Source: MKSF01 sp037190225 (GTDB lineage: Bacteria > Bacteroidota > Bacteroidia > Chitinophagales > Chitinophagaceae). From it: 64,000 nt of DNA. A program made the position numbers and the translations under genes. Where the stretch lies: positions 1 to 64,000 of the forward strand of contig JBBCJL010000018.1 in assembly GCA_037190225.1 (NCBI GenBank). The letters are read 5' to 3'. Positions 45,733-54,142 of the stretch are shown piece after piece; position 1 is the stretch's first letter, and every line of letters starts with the position of its first letter. The notes under the pieces are model-generated. The model ran no database searches and had not been told where the DNA came from. It was given only the letters and a program-made list of their open reading frames with translations.

Positions 45733-46764
45733 ATGAAAAATCTGAGGCAGGTTCCGCTGGAAGAGCTGGAACAACAATTTAAAGAATGGGGAGAGCCCCG
45801 CTTCAGGGCCGCCCAGATCCACGATTGGATATGGAAGAAGCATGTAGGGTCTATAGAGCAGATGACCAACCTGAGCAAAGGTCTCCGGGAGAAGCTGCAC
45901 GAAGCGTACTATATCCCCAAGGTCAGTATAGACCACAGCCAGTTCAGCAATGACGGCACCGTTAAAAGCAGGTTCCGCCTGCATGATGAAAGGTTTATTG
46001 AAGGTGTATTGATCCCTACCGATACCCGGGTCACTGCCTGTGTATCTTCGCAGGTAGGATGCAGCCTGAGCTGTAAATTCTGCGCTACGGGCTACCTGCC
46101 CCGCAGCAGGAACCTGGATTTCGATGAGATCGTTGATGAGGTGACGCTGCTCAATGAGCAGGCGCTGCAGCAATACGGCAGGCACCTGAGCAATATCGTA
46201 TTTATGGGCATGGGCGAACCTTTGCTCAACTACAGCAATGTGCTCAGGGCCATTGACGCCATTACGGCGCCGGATAAGCTGGGCATGAGCCCCCGCCGTA
46301 TCACGGTATCTACTGCAGGCGTGGCCAAAATGATCCGGAAGCTGGGCGATGATAATGTAAAATTCAAGCTGGCATTATCGCTGCACGCCGCCAATGATGA
46401 GAAGCGGAACGAGATCATGCCGATCAATGAAAGCAATGACCTGCAGTCGCTGATAGATGCGCTCAATTATTTCTACCAGAAGACCGGGAACGAGATCACC
46501 CTGGAATATATACTATTTAAAGACTTCAACGATAGCCTCCGGGATGCGGACGAGCTCATCAAAGTATATCGCAGGATCCCTGCCGACCTGGTGAACATTA
46601 TTGAATACAACGCTATAGACCAGGCCGACTTCAGGAAGCCCGAAGAATCGGTTACGGACAGGTTCATGGCCTACCTGGACAGGCACAGGGTCAATGCCAG
46701 GCTGCGCCGTAGCAGGGGTAAGGACATTGATGCTGCCTGCGGACAGCTGGCCAACAAAAATTAA
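45733..46764 (+). CDS. rlmN: 23S rRNA/tRNA adenine-C2 methyltransferase
   Basis: 343 aa. Radical SAM enzyme methylating A2503 of 23S rRNA and A37 of some tRNAs. Cluster cysteines C110, C114 and C117 are in CSLSCKFCATG. GEPLLNYSNVLRAI, RRITVSTAGV, LALSLHAANDEKRNEIMPIN and the late Cys in DIDAACGQL are present. Lies between the sigma-54 activator and the pseudouridine synthase on the same strand. Confidence 0.97.
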   Translation: MKNLRQVPLEELEQQFKEWGEPRFRAAQIHDWIWKKHVGSIEQMTNLSKGLREKLHEAYYIPKVSIDHSQFSNDGTVKSRFRLHDERFIEGVLIPTDTRVTACVSSQVGCSLSCKFCATGYLPRSRNLDFDEIVDEVTLLNEQALQQYGRHLSNIVFMGMGEPLLNYSNVLRAIDAITAPDKLGMSPRRITVSTAGVAKMIRKLGDDNVKFKLALSLHAANDEKRNEIMPINESNDLQSLIDALNYFYQKTGNEITLEYILFKDFNDSLRDADELIKVYRRIPADLVNIIEYNAIDQADFRKPEESVTDRFMAYLDRHRVNARLRRSRGKDIDAACGQLANKN

Positions 46765-46813
46765 TACACGCTTACAATACCACATTCATCAATTATAAAA
46801 AGTAACATACTAT

Positions 46814-48508
46814 ATGTCTAAAGATAAAAAATCATTCTTTGAAGAAAAATTCGGCTTTAAGAAGAATCCCAAAGTGGAAAAGGCTAAAGACGCAAGAAAG
46901 GAAAAGCAACTGAAAAAGCAATACGGCGACGGGGACGATAAATGGGAATACCAGGACCAGTTCGATAAAGCCAGGGACAGGAAAAAGCCTTTTGGAAAGG
47001 ACGGTGGTACAGACAGGAAAGATAAAAGGAGCTACCGGGATAAGGATGGCGCATCCTCTGATCGTAAAGACCGGAAACCCTTCAGCAAGGAAGGTAGAGA
47101 TGCCGATCGTAAGGATAAAAAGCCTTTTAACGACAGGTATGCCGGGTCGCCCGACCGTAAAGACCGGAAACCGTTTGACAAAGAAGGTAGAGACGCCGAT
47201 CGTAAGGGTAAAAAGCCTTTTAACGACAGGTATGCCGGGTCGCCCGACCGTAAAGACCGGAAGCCGTTTGACAAAGAAGGGAGAGACTCAGACCGTAAAG
47301 GCAGGAAGCCCTTTGGTGACAGGGACGGCGATACGGGCAGGAGAGCCTACAGCTCTGCCGGATCCGCAGACGGGCAGGATAAAAGACGCTCCAGGGATAA
47401 GGACGGCGACAGGAGATCCGATAAGAACCCGCCGGCTAAAAAAACGGCTTCCCGCATTTTTGAAAAGGATAAGCCGGAGCGTGAGGTATTTTATACCGAA
47501 GAGGACCGGAAAAGGCTATTCGGGGAAGAGGCATTCAAGGACCGCGTGCTGAAAGAGCTGAAAGATGAGATCGACCAGGATTTCGATGCCGTAAAAAAGG
47601 AAAAGGCGCAGAAAAAGAAAGAAGAAAGGAGAGGACGCAAGGAAAAGAAAAAGGAAAGTGAAGATTACGGGCTGACCAAATACATTGATGATGAGTCGGA
47701 CTACGAGATCGCATATGAAGCGGCCGGCGGCAAAAAATGGCAGGTGGAGAACGCCATGGATAATAACTACAGGAAGCCTGTTGGCGAGGAAGAGGAAATG
47801 CCTCTGAATAAATACATCGCTTACTGTGGGATATGCTCCAGGAGAGACGCGGTACCATTGATAAAATCCGGTAAAATAAGTGTAGAGGGTGAGGTCTGCA
47901 AGGAGCCCGGCTTTAAGGTTACCCGGGATGCAAATGTTACGATGGACGGCAAAAAGCTCAGCATACAGAAAAATATTGTGTATGTGCTGATGAATAAGCC
48001 TAAAGGATATATTACCACAACAGATGATCCTAAGGACCGGAAAACGGTAATGGACCTGGTGAGCAACCATATAGAAGAACGGATCTTCCCGGTAGGCCGC
48101 CTGGACAGGAACACTACCGGCCTGCTGCTGCTGACCAATGACGGAGATCTGGCGCAACAGCTGGCACATCCCAAATACGAGATCCGGAAGATCTATCATG
48201 TGGTGCTGGACAAGAACCTTTCCAAGACGGACTTTGATAAGATCACGGCGGGTGTGGAGCTGGAAGATGGTATCGCTCCTGTAGATCACATTGCTTACTT
48301 GGAAAAAAAGAATGAGATAGGCATAGAGATCCACAGCGGTAAGAACAGGATCGTGAGAAGGATCTTTGAATCCTGTGGTTATGTGGTGGAAAAGCTGGAC
48401 CGGGTGATGTACGCCGGCCTGACCAAGAAGAATATCCCGAGAGGTAAATGGCGCCTGCTCTCCAAGCAGGAGATCATTAACCTTAAGCACCTGAACAAGG
48501 GAAAATAA
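46814..48508 (+). CDS. RsuA/RluB-type pseudouridine synthase with long repetitive N-terminal tail
   Basis: 564 aa. The enzyme part starts near residue 329: an S4 domain (MPLNKYIAYCGICSRRDAV) and the RsuA/RluB core YVLMNKPKGYITTTDDPK, FPVGRLDRNTTGLLLLTNDG, ending IPRGKWRLLS. It would isomerise a uridine in rRNA. The first ~328 residues are a lysine/arginine/aspartate-rich, probably disordered tail with DRKDRKPF-type repeats (three 31-residue units, DNA repeat 47060-47338). A coiled, KE-rich segment (KKEKAQKKKEERRGRKEKKK) follows. Basic tails occur in this phylum's orthologs, but this one is long. Likely RNA or ribosome contact, by inference. Confidence 0.92.
   Translation: MSKDKKSFFEEKFGFKKNPKVEKAKDARKEKQLKKQYGDGDDKWEYQDQFDKARDRKKPFGKDGGTDRKDKRSYRDKDGASSDRKDRKPFSKEGRDADRKDKKPFNDRYAGSPDRKDRKPFDKEGRDADRKGKKPFNDRYAGSPDRKDRKPFDKEGRDSDRKGRKPFGDRDGDTGRRAYSSAGSADGQDKRRSRDKDGDRRSDKNPPAKKTASRIFEKDKPEREVFYTEEDRKRLFGEEAFKDRVLKELKDEIDQDFDAVKKEKAQKKKEERRGRKEKKKESEDYGLTKYIDDESDYEIAYEAAGGKKWQVENAMDNNYRKPVGEEEEMPLNKYIAYCGICSRRDAVPLIKSGKISVEGEVCKEPGFKVTRDANVTMDGKKLSIQKNIVYVLMNKPKGYITTTDDPKDRKTVMDLVSNHIEERIFPVGRLDRNTTGLLLLTNDGDLAQQLAHPKYEIRKIYHVVLDKNLSKTDFDKITAGVELEDGIAPVDHIAYLEKKNEIGIEIHSGKNRIVRRIFESCGYVVEKLDRVMYAGLTKKNIPRGKWRLLSKQEIINLKHLNKGK
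47060..47338 (+). repeat. Three tandem 93-bp coding repeats
   Basis: Units start at 47060, 47153 and 47246 with an exact 93-bp (31-codon) period inside the pseudouridine synthase gene. The first two are very alike; the third diverges in its last third. The unit encodes DRKDRKPFDKEGRD followed by ADRKGKKPFNDRYAGSP. Confidence 0.85.
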
Positions 48509-48534
48509 ATCTCCCTGGTATTTGTGCCATTGGC

Positions 48535-48580
48535 TATAAATCAGCAGCCCGGTCCATACGGACCGGGCTGCTGATTTATA
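48535..48580. terminator. 21-bp perfect palindromic bidirectional terminator
   Basis: Arms 48535-48555 and 48560-48580 pair perfectly over 21 bp around a 4-nt loop ATAC, between the convergent pseudouridine synthase and TPM genes. Confidence 0.85.
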
Positions 48581-48596
48581 TATGATACCGTGATCT

Positions 48597-49427
48597 TTAC
48601 CAGCTGCCGCTAGCGCCGCCTCCGCCGAAACCACCGCCTCCGAATCCGCCGAAACCTCCTGAGCTGCCTCCGCCAAATCCCCCGGAACCGCCGCCCCAAC
48701 CTCCGCCGCCTCTTCTGCCGCCGCGGAGCAGCTCACCTAATATCATCCCGGTAATGAAATCACTGCCCCTTCTGCTCATATACTGGCCGCCGCCCCGGCC
48801 GCCTTTCCCGCCTTTCCCCATGACCATCATGACAATGAACACGATGAATATGATAACGATCAGCGTGAAAATGGGGGCGGTTCCCTCGCTCTCGCCTTTC
48901 CGGTCATTCGTGTACTCACCGTCCAGATAGCGCATGACGCTCTCCGCACCTTTGGTGAGACCCGCCTCATACTTATTTTGCTTAAAATATGGGATCATAT
49001 CATTCCTGATAATGGTACCGGCTATACCATCCGTGATACGTCCTTCCGTACCGTAGCCGTTGGTAATATTAACTTCCCTGTTCTGCAGGGCAAAGAGGAT
49101 CAGGATGCCGTTATCCTTCCCCTTCTGGCCTATCCCGTAATGATGTGCCATTTCGGTAGCATACTGGGATATTTCATAAGGTCCCAGGTTCCGTATGGTC
49201 ACCACCGCTATCTGCGTGGACTGCGTCCGGGCATAAGCCACCAGCTTATCTTCCAGGGCTCTCCTGCCCGCCTCGGAAAAGACGCCGGCGCTGTCCACTA
49301 CCAGGAAGTCCCCCTCCAGCTTCGGGAAATCCGTTTTAGGGATGACCTGTCCTGTTACCAGGGCTGCTGACAGTGTCATAAGGATGGTTATCAGAAATAT
49401 TATCCGTCTGTATATGCGTTGCATCAT
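48597..49427 (-). CDS. TPM-domain membrane protein with Gly-rich tail (YgcG-like)
   Basis: 276 aa. Signal-like N-terminus (IIFLITILMTLSAALVTG), TPM domain (DSAGVFSEAGRRALEDKLVAY, IAVVTIRNLGPYEISQYA, NREVNITNGYGTEG, AGTIIRNDMIPYFKQ), one membrane helix (FTLIVIIFIVFIVMMVMG), then a glycine/serine-rich tail. Bacteroidota commonly pair two TPM proteins with LemA, as here. The role is membrane-linked and unresolved; protein stress or PSII-repair roles are known only for plant relatives. Confidence 0.9.
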   Translation of the reverse strand: MMQRIYRRIIFLITILMTLSAALVTGQVIPKTDFPKLEGDFLVVDSAGVFSEAGRRALEDKLVAYARTQSTQIAVVTIRNLGPYEISQYATEMAHHYGIGQKGKDNGILILFALQNREVNITNGYGTEGRITDGIAGTIIRNDMIPYFKQNKYEAGLTKGAESVMRYLDGEYTNDRKGESEGTAPIFTLIVIIFIVFIVMMVMGKGGKGGRGGGQYMSRRGSDFITGMILGELLRGGRRGGGGWGGGSGGFGGGSSGGFGGFGGGGFGGGGASGSW

Positions 49428-49445
49428 CTCTTGCTTTGATTTAAT

Positions 49446-49898
49446 CTATCCAAAAACTATTTCGTCCGGAAGTTCGTTCTTGTCACATTCGGGATCAAAA
49501 GGGAAATGCTCGGAAAGGCTGCTGCCGATGTCCAGTATGACCTGGCGGAGTCCTTCGACATATGCTCCTTTTTTGAAAAAGTCCAGGGCAACGTTCACTT
49601 CTTTCTCCCAGTATTCCTGTCCGCCCGTCTTGGCATAAATGCCTTCGTCTCCCAGCAGGCAGAACTTATGGTCATCATAGGCCAGGTAGACCAGCACGCC
49701 GTTCCGTAAACGGGTGGCATTCATCTCCAGCTTTAAGAATATCTCCTTTGCCCTGTCCAGCGCCTCTCCTTCGCACCCGGCTTCTATGAACAGCCGGATC
49801 TCGCCCGATGTGGCGCGCTCCGCCTGTTGTATGGCCGCTACTATGGCCTGTTGCTCCCGCTTGGACAACCATTCTTTCTTGGCGTTTTTCGAAAACAT
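49446..49898 (-). CDS. TPM-domain soluble protein
   Basis: 150 aa. TPM domain without signal peptide: LSKREQQAIVAAIQQAERATSGEIRLFIE, NATRLRNGVLVYLAYDDHKFCLLGDEGIYAK and FKKGAYVEGLRQVILDIG. It is 18 bp upstream of the YgcG-like gene and downstream of lemA. Cytoplasmic or peripheral; function not established. Confidence 0.9.
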   Translation of the reverse strand: MFSKNAKKEWLSKREQQAIVAAIQQAERATSGEIRLFIEAGCEGEALDRAKEIFLKLEMNATRLRNGVLVYLAYDDHKFCLLGDEGIYAKTGGQEYWEKEVNVALDFFKKGAYVEGLRQVILDIGSSLSEHFPFDPECDKNELPDEIVFG

Positions 49899-49924
49899 AA
49901 CTTTATGATTTTCCTGTAATTTAT

Positions 49925-49954
49925 AAAAAAGGCGGTTCTTTTGGAAACCGCCTT
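49925..49954 (-). terminator. Terminator after lemA
   Basis: A 9-bp stem AAGGCGGTT/AACCGCCTT with an 8-nt loop, followed by six T on the minus strand. It may partly separate lemA from the TPM genes. Confidence 0.8.
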
Positions 49955-49967
49955 ATATAATTTTGGA

Positions 49968-50558
49968 TCAGAACTGTACTTTGGGTGCAGTGCTTGCGCC
50001 TTCTTCCGCTTTAAAGGTTCCTTTTACCTGGAACCCTAACATCCCGCCCAGTAAATTAGTAGGGAATTTCCGCAGGTAGGAATTATAGCCCTGAACTGCT
50101 ACATTATAGCGGCCCCTTGCCGTAGCGATCCTGTTTTCCGTTCCGGTCAGCTCGTCCTGCAGCTTCAGGAACTGCTGGTCGGCCTTCAGGTCAGGATATT
50201 GTTCCTGCACCATCATCAGCCGTCCCAGTGCTTGGGATAATTGTCCCTGCGCCGCCTGGAACTGTTCGATCTTTTCCGGGGTCAGGTCATCGGCATTCAC
50301 GGTTATCTGTGTTGCTTTTGCCCTTGCTTCGATCACGGCCGTCAGCGTGGACTGTTCGTGGGCGGCATAGCCCTTTACGGTAGCCACCAGGTTATCTATA
50401 AGGCTGAAACGGCGCTGGTACTGGTTCTCCACTTCTGCCCAGGTAGCTTTGACGTTCTCGTCCTGGTCTACCAGCGTTTTCTGTACACCGCAGGTCTGAC
50501 AACCGCCTATACCTATCAATGCCAGGATTACTAATAATACAATGGTGCCTTTTTTCAT
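49968..50558 (-). CDS. LemA-family protein
   Basis: 196 aa. N-terminal hydrophobic segment (TIVLLVILALIGIGGCQTCG), which contains a possible lipobox IGGC, followed by the LemA helical domain: WAEVENQYQRRFSLIDNLVATVKGY, EARAKATQI, QAAQGQLSQALGRLM, and YPDLKADQQFLKLQDELTGTE. LemA proteins are membrane-anchored coiled helices of unclear function. It heads the cluster with two TPM genes; a promoter lies 35 bp upstream. Confidence 0.92.
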   Translation of the reverse strand: MKKGTIVLLVILALIGIGGCQTCGVQKTLVDQDENVKATWAEVENQYQRRFSLIDNLVATVKGYAAHEQSTLTAVIEARAKATQITVNADDLTPEKIEQFQAAQGQLSQALGRLMMVQEQYPDLKADQQFLKLQDELTGTENRIATARGRYNVAVQGYNSYLRKFPTNLLGGMLGFQVKGTFKAEEGASTAPKVQF

Positions 50559-50592
50559 ATTCTTTTTTATTTTAATTTTTATTAATTTCCTA

Positions 50593-50600
50593 CAAAAATA
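50593..50600 (-). promoter_or_regulatory. -7 promoter element of lemA
   Basis: TATTTTTG on the minus strand, an exact consensus match, 35 bp before the ATG at 50558. Confidence 0.5.
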
Positions 50601-50689
50601 ATGATCTTAATTTATATTAATTGGATATTTGTAACGGATTTTCTATACAGGTGTTATTATAACATACTATTAAAACCCGGGAGCGTACT

Positions 50690-51358
50690 ATGCAGATATT
50701 ACTTATAGAGGATGATAAAAGGATCAGCGATTTTATACTTAAGGGACTGGAAGAAAGTAATTATCAGGCAACACTGGCCGCAACTGCGGAAGATGCGCTC
50801 AATCTTTACCTTAAAGAAGCCTGGGATCTTATCATAGTAGATATCATGTTGCCCGGTATGGATGGTATCCAGTTCATCCAGACGCTGCGCTATAAAAAAA
50901 ATAACACGCCGGTCCTGGTGCTGAGCGCGCTGAATGCGGTGGACGATAAGGTAAAGGCGCTGGACTACGGTGCGGACGATTATATGATCAAGCCTTTCCA
51001 TTTTGATGAGCTCCTTTCGCGCGTAAGGGCGCTGACCAGGCGCTCCAGGGATATCCGGCCGGATAAGAACAGCGTGGCCTTCCTGGACCTGCTTATAGAC
51101 CTGGACCAGTATAAGGTCTATAAGGGCAATAAAGAGATTGAATTGTCCCCCAAAGAATTCAGGCTGCTCCAATACCTGCTGGCCAACCGGAACAAGGCCC
51201 TGTCCCGCATCCAGATATTGAGCGCCGTATGGGGTATCAACTTTGACAGTCAGACCAATATCGTGGACGTTTATATTTCCTATCTCAGGACCAAGCTGGA
51301 AACGGATCGGAAATATATTTATACGGTAAAGGGGATCGGTTATATGATAAAGGAATGA
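50690..51358 (+). CDS. OmpR-family response regulator of the metal-efflux operon
   Basis: 222 aa. Receiver domain with phosphoacceptor D51 (IIVDIMLPGMDG), conserved LVLSALNAVDDKVKALDYGADDYMIKPF. The winged-helix DNA-binding domain ends the protein (ELSPKEFRLLQYLLANRNKALSR, DVYISYLRTKLE). 4 bp before the histidine kinase gene. By position it regulates the CzcCBA-type operon that follows, much as CusR/CzcR do. Candidate binding sites with an 11-bp period lie at 52761-52789. Confidence 0.95.
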   Translation: MQILLIEDDKRISDFILKGLEESNYQATLAATAEDALNLYLKEAWDLIIVDIMLPGMDGIQFIQTLRYKKNNTPVLVLSALNAVDDKVKALDYGADDYMIKPFHFDELLSRVRALTRRSRDIRPDKNSVAFLDLLIDLDQYKVYKGNKEIELSPKEFRLLQYLLANRNKALSRIQILSAVWGINFDSQTNIVDVYISYLRTKLETDRKYIYTVKGIGYMIKE

Positions 51359-51362
51359 TACT

Positions 51363-52703
51363 ATGAAACTGAGGAACAGGCTGGCCTTTTTTACCATTTC
51401 ATTTTTCGGGATACTCTTCAGTATCACCATTGCCATTATTTATTTCCTGTTCAGGAACTGGGCCCTGCAGAATGAGCAGAACAACCTGAACAAAACAGCT
51501 CTGGTGGCAGCGGTCTATTACCTGGAGCAGGACGAGCAGAGCCATACGGAGCATGAAAATGTGACCAATGAGCTCCGCAGGCTTATTTCCCGCCAGAATA
51601 TTGCGGTGTATAACAGCAGGGATGAAGTGGCCTACGGCCGGATGACCGGGGACCCTAATATCTCCGCTGCTGTGCTGGAGCGCATCAGGAAAGATCATTC
51701 TTCCTTCCTGGAGCTGGACGATTATTTTTACTTCGGTATCTACTATAAGGATAACCAGGGGGATTTCGTGGTGGTGATCCGGGAAAGCAATTACGATTTC
51801 CGGCAGCACCTTCATGGATTGCTGTATATCCTCATCTCCGTTTTTGCGGTATCCCTGCTGTGCATCTTTATCTTCGCGACCTATATGGGGAAATGGGCCT
51901 ATCGCCCTATCCTGGAATTTACGGAAAAGATAAAGCAGCAGGACAGCGCCGGCCTGTCGCATCCCGTTCACCTGGAACGATCGTACGAGGAGCTCAATGC
52001 GCTGGTAGCGACCTACAATACCTTTATCAATACCATATCCCAGACATTTACCATACAGAAGAACTTTATCGACTATGTGTCGCACGAGCTGAGAACACCG
52101 CTGACCGCTATGCTGGGTACGCTGGAAGTGACCGGGTCCAGGGCCAGGAACGAGCAGGAGTATCAGGAAGCTTTCCGGAAGCTGGTGGCCTGTACCTACA
52201 GCCTGGAAAGCACTATAGACCATATGCTGATCCTGTCGGGCGCAACGACCCGACTGGAGTTTCAGCCGCTGCACATTGATGAGATCATCTGGAATTGTGT
52301 GACCGCTGCTATGGATAACCATAAGGCGCAGATCCACGTGGATATACAGGTGAAGGACCCGTCCCTGCTCCGCTTTAACGGCAATATGGTGCTGCTGGAG
52401 CTTGCGGTGAACAATATCATTGAAAATGCCCTGAAATACTCCGGTTACCGGGATGTTTACGTGAAAATATACCTGAAGGATGATAAGGTTGCCGTAAGCA
52501 TTACGGACAGCGGGATCGGTATCGCGGAAGAAGATATCCGTAAGGTGACACAAAATTTCTACAGGGGCGGGAATGTCAGTAAGATCACGGGAAAGGGCAT
52601 AGGGCTGTCCCTGTCCAGCATTATCTTTAAGCTGCATAAGATAGATATGGGCATCCGTTCCTCGGACGAAGGCACCTGCGTGGAGATCGTATTCCCCCGA
52701 TAA
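51363..52703 (+). CDS. Sensor histidine kinase of the metal-efflux operon
   Basis: 446 aa. Two membrane helices (about residues 8-30 and 143-168) flank a periplasmic sensor of ~110 residues. This has an acidic/His-rich patch EQDEQSHTEHE that could bind metal (inference). HAMP-like linker, phosphoacceptor H241 (YVSHELRTPLTAML), then the ATPase domain with NNIIENALKYS and DSGIGIAEEDI. Pairs with the response regulator ahead. Confidence 0.95.
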   Translation: MKLRNRLAFFTISFFGILFSITIAIIYFLFRNWALQNEQNNLNKTALVAAVYYLEQDEQSHTEHENVTNELRRLISRQNIAVYNSRDEVAYGRMTGDPNISAAVLERIRKDHSSFLELDDYFYFGIYYKDNQGDFVVVIRESNYDFRQHLHGLLYILISVFAVSLLCIFIFATYMGKWAYRPILEFTEKIKQQDSAGLSHPVHLERSYEELNALVATYNTFINTISQTFTIQKNFIDYVSHELRTPLTAMLGTLEVTGSRARNEQEYQEAFRKLVACTYSLESTIDHMLILSGATTRLEFQPLHIDEIIWNCVTAAMDNHKAQIHVDIQVKDPSLLRFNGNMVLLELAVNNIIENALKYSGYRDVYVKIYLKDDKVAVSITDSGIGIAEEDIRKVTQNFYRGGNVSKITGKGIGLSLSSIIFKLHKIDMGIRSSDEGTCVEIVFPR

Positions 52704-52760
52704 TGCTTTTTATATATAGGGTTTAACGGGATAATTACATTATTCTTTCAAATACTTCCT

Positions 52761-52789
52761 TTCTAATCGAATTCTAATACAACTCCAAT
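52761..52789. promoter_or_regulatory. Phased half-sites for an OmpR-type regulator
   Basis: TTCTAAT at 52761-52767 and 52772-52778, and CTCCAAT (5 of 7 matches) at 52783-52789, starting exactly 11 bp apart. Direct half-sites one helical turn apart just before the -33 region are typical of OmpR-family activators. The protein encoded at 50690 is the natural candidate. Confidence 0.5.
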
Positions 52790-52818
52790 TTTGCGCTAAT
52801 CTTAGAAGGCTACTTTTG
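52790..52818 (+). promoter_or_regulatory. Promoter of the metal-efflux operon
   Basis: TTTG at 52790-52793, a 17-bp spacer and TACTTTTG at 52811-52818. The -7 element is exact; the spacer is two bases shorter than the usual 19, which would suit activator dependence. ATG follows at 52841. Confidence 0.6.
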
Positions 52819-52840
52819 CCCGATTCTTAAAATTGGAACA

Positions 52841-54100
52841 ATGGTCAGGAAGTGGTTTTTGATTTGTGGTGCCTGGATGCTTTCCGTGATACCGTCCCGG
52901 GCTCAGGAATTCAGCCTTCAGGCGCTGGAAAAGGAGTTTTTGCAGCATAACTATCTTTTGCTTGCAGCCCGTTACGATATGGATGTAAAGGACGCACAGA
53001 TCTTACAGGAAAAGTTATGGAGCAATCCCAGCCTCACGATAGCGCAGATCAACTTCTGGGCGAACAGCAGCAGCGAGCAGCTGGATTACCTCTGGGGGAA
53101 CTACGGCAATACCCAGCAGGTATCGGTGGACCTGGAGCAGCTTATTGAAACCGCCGGCAAGCGTAAGAAGCGGGTGGCCCTGAAGCAGTACGAAAAGGAA
53201 GACGCCCGTTTAGATTTCGAGCAGCTGATGCGGGAGCTGAAATGGGAGCTCCGGAATACGTACATCGACCTGCAGGTAGCGCAGCTCCGGGAGCAGCAGC
53301 TGATCCAGATAGTCACCTTTTTCAGCACGCTCAGGGACAGCTATCACAAGCAGTCTGACAAGCAGCTCATAGCAAAAGCAGATTTTCTCCGCATCCAGTC
53401 TGAGTTGATACGCCTGAAAGAAGAGCTGATCCGTGTCCGCGATGAAAAGCTGAAACTATTGCAGGAGCTCCGGCTGTTTACCCGGAACAGCACGATTGAA
53501 AAAGTATTGCCCTTACAGGCGGATGCGTTGAGCAGCCTGTCGCAGAAAATACCCGCTGATATCATGGAGCTGGCGATGGATAATAATATCAGCCGGCAAA
53601 AGCAGGAGCTGTCCTATACGATGGCTGAGCAATCGCTGCGGCTGGAGAAAGCGAATGCGAAGCCGGATATAAGGTTGCAGCTCAACTACGACCGCGGGGG
53701 CAATATCATGCATGACTTCGTGGGAGTAGGTATCAATATGGACCTGCCGGTATTCAACAGGAACCAGGGCAATATCAAAGCGGCCCGTTACGAGGTCATG
53801 AAGCAGTCGGTCTTAAAAGACGACCGGGCTTCGGCTATCCGGCATACTATCGACAGGCTGATACAGCAGCTCCGCCTGTATGAATCCGAGCTGCAGACAG
53901 CAGAGATCACTTCCGCCGAGGCATACCAGCAAATGATGGATAACTATTTCAGGCACCTACAGACCAGGCAGATATCCCTGATAGAATTCCTGGACTTCTC
54001 GCAGGCCTTTATGCAGGCCCGGGAAAGCATCTGGAACCTGCAATCTTCCTATCTCAGGGTGTTTGAAGAACTGCAATATACTATCGGAAGAGATATCTGA
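52841..54100 (+). CDS. TolC-family outer-membrane channel of RND metal efflux (CzcC/CusC-like)
   Basis: 419 aa. Signal peptide (FLICGAWMLSVIPSRAQ). OEP repeats with long helices (LQALEKEFLQHNYLLLAARYD, DLEQLIETAGKRKKRVALK). Conserved NPSLTIAQINFWAN, PVFNRNQGNIKAARYE and VGVGINMDLP fit heavy-metal-type outer-membrane factors. First gene of the czcCBA-like set. 42 bp before the adaptor gene. Confidence 0.92.
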   Translation: MVRKWFLICGAWMLSVIPSRAQEFSLQALEKEFLQHNYLLLAARYDMDVKDAQILQEKLWSNPSLTIAQINFWANSSSEQLDYLWGNYGNTQQVSVDLEQLIETAGKRKKRVALKQYEKEDARLDFEQLMRELKWELRNTYIDLQVAQLREQQLIQIVTFFSTLRDSYHKQSDKQLIAKADFLRIQSELIRLKEELIRVRDEKLKLLQELRLFTRNSTIEKVLPLQADALSSLSQKIPADIMELAMDNNISRQKQELSYTMAEQSLRLEKANAKPDIRLQLNYDRGGNIMHDFVGVGINMDLPVFNRNQGNIKAARYEVMKQSVLKDDRASAIRHTIDRLIQQLRLYESELQTAEITSAEAYQQMMDNYFRHLQTRQISLIEFLDFSQAFMQARESIWNLQSSYLRVFEELQYTIGRDI

Positions 54101-54142
54101 TAGCTTACCAATCCTGGACCGATCCATATAAATTATTTACAA

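Noticed and set aside
47516..48736. 406-codon open frame antisense to the pseudouridine synthase and TPM genes
   Set aside because: Runs through two real genes and a terminator; Ala-rich and low complexity.
51399..52637. 412-codon open frame antisense to the histidine kinase
   Set aside because: Shadow of a clear kinase gene in the opposite frame; composition rich in His, Gln and Leu with no recognisable domain.
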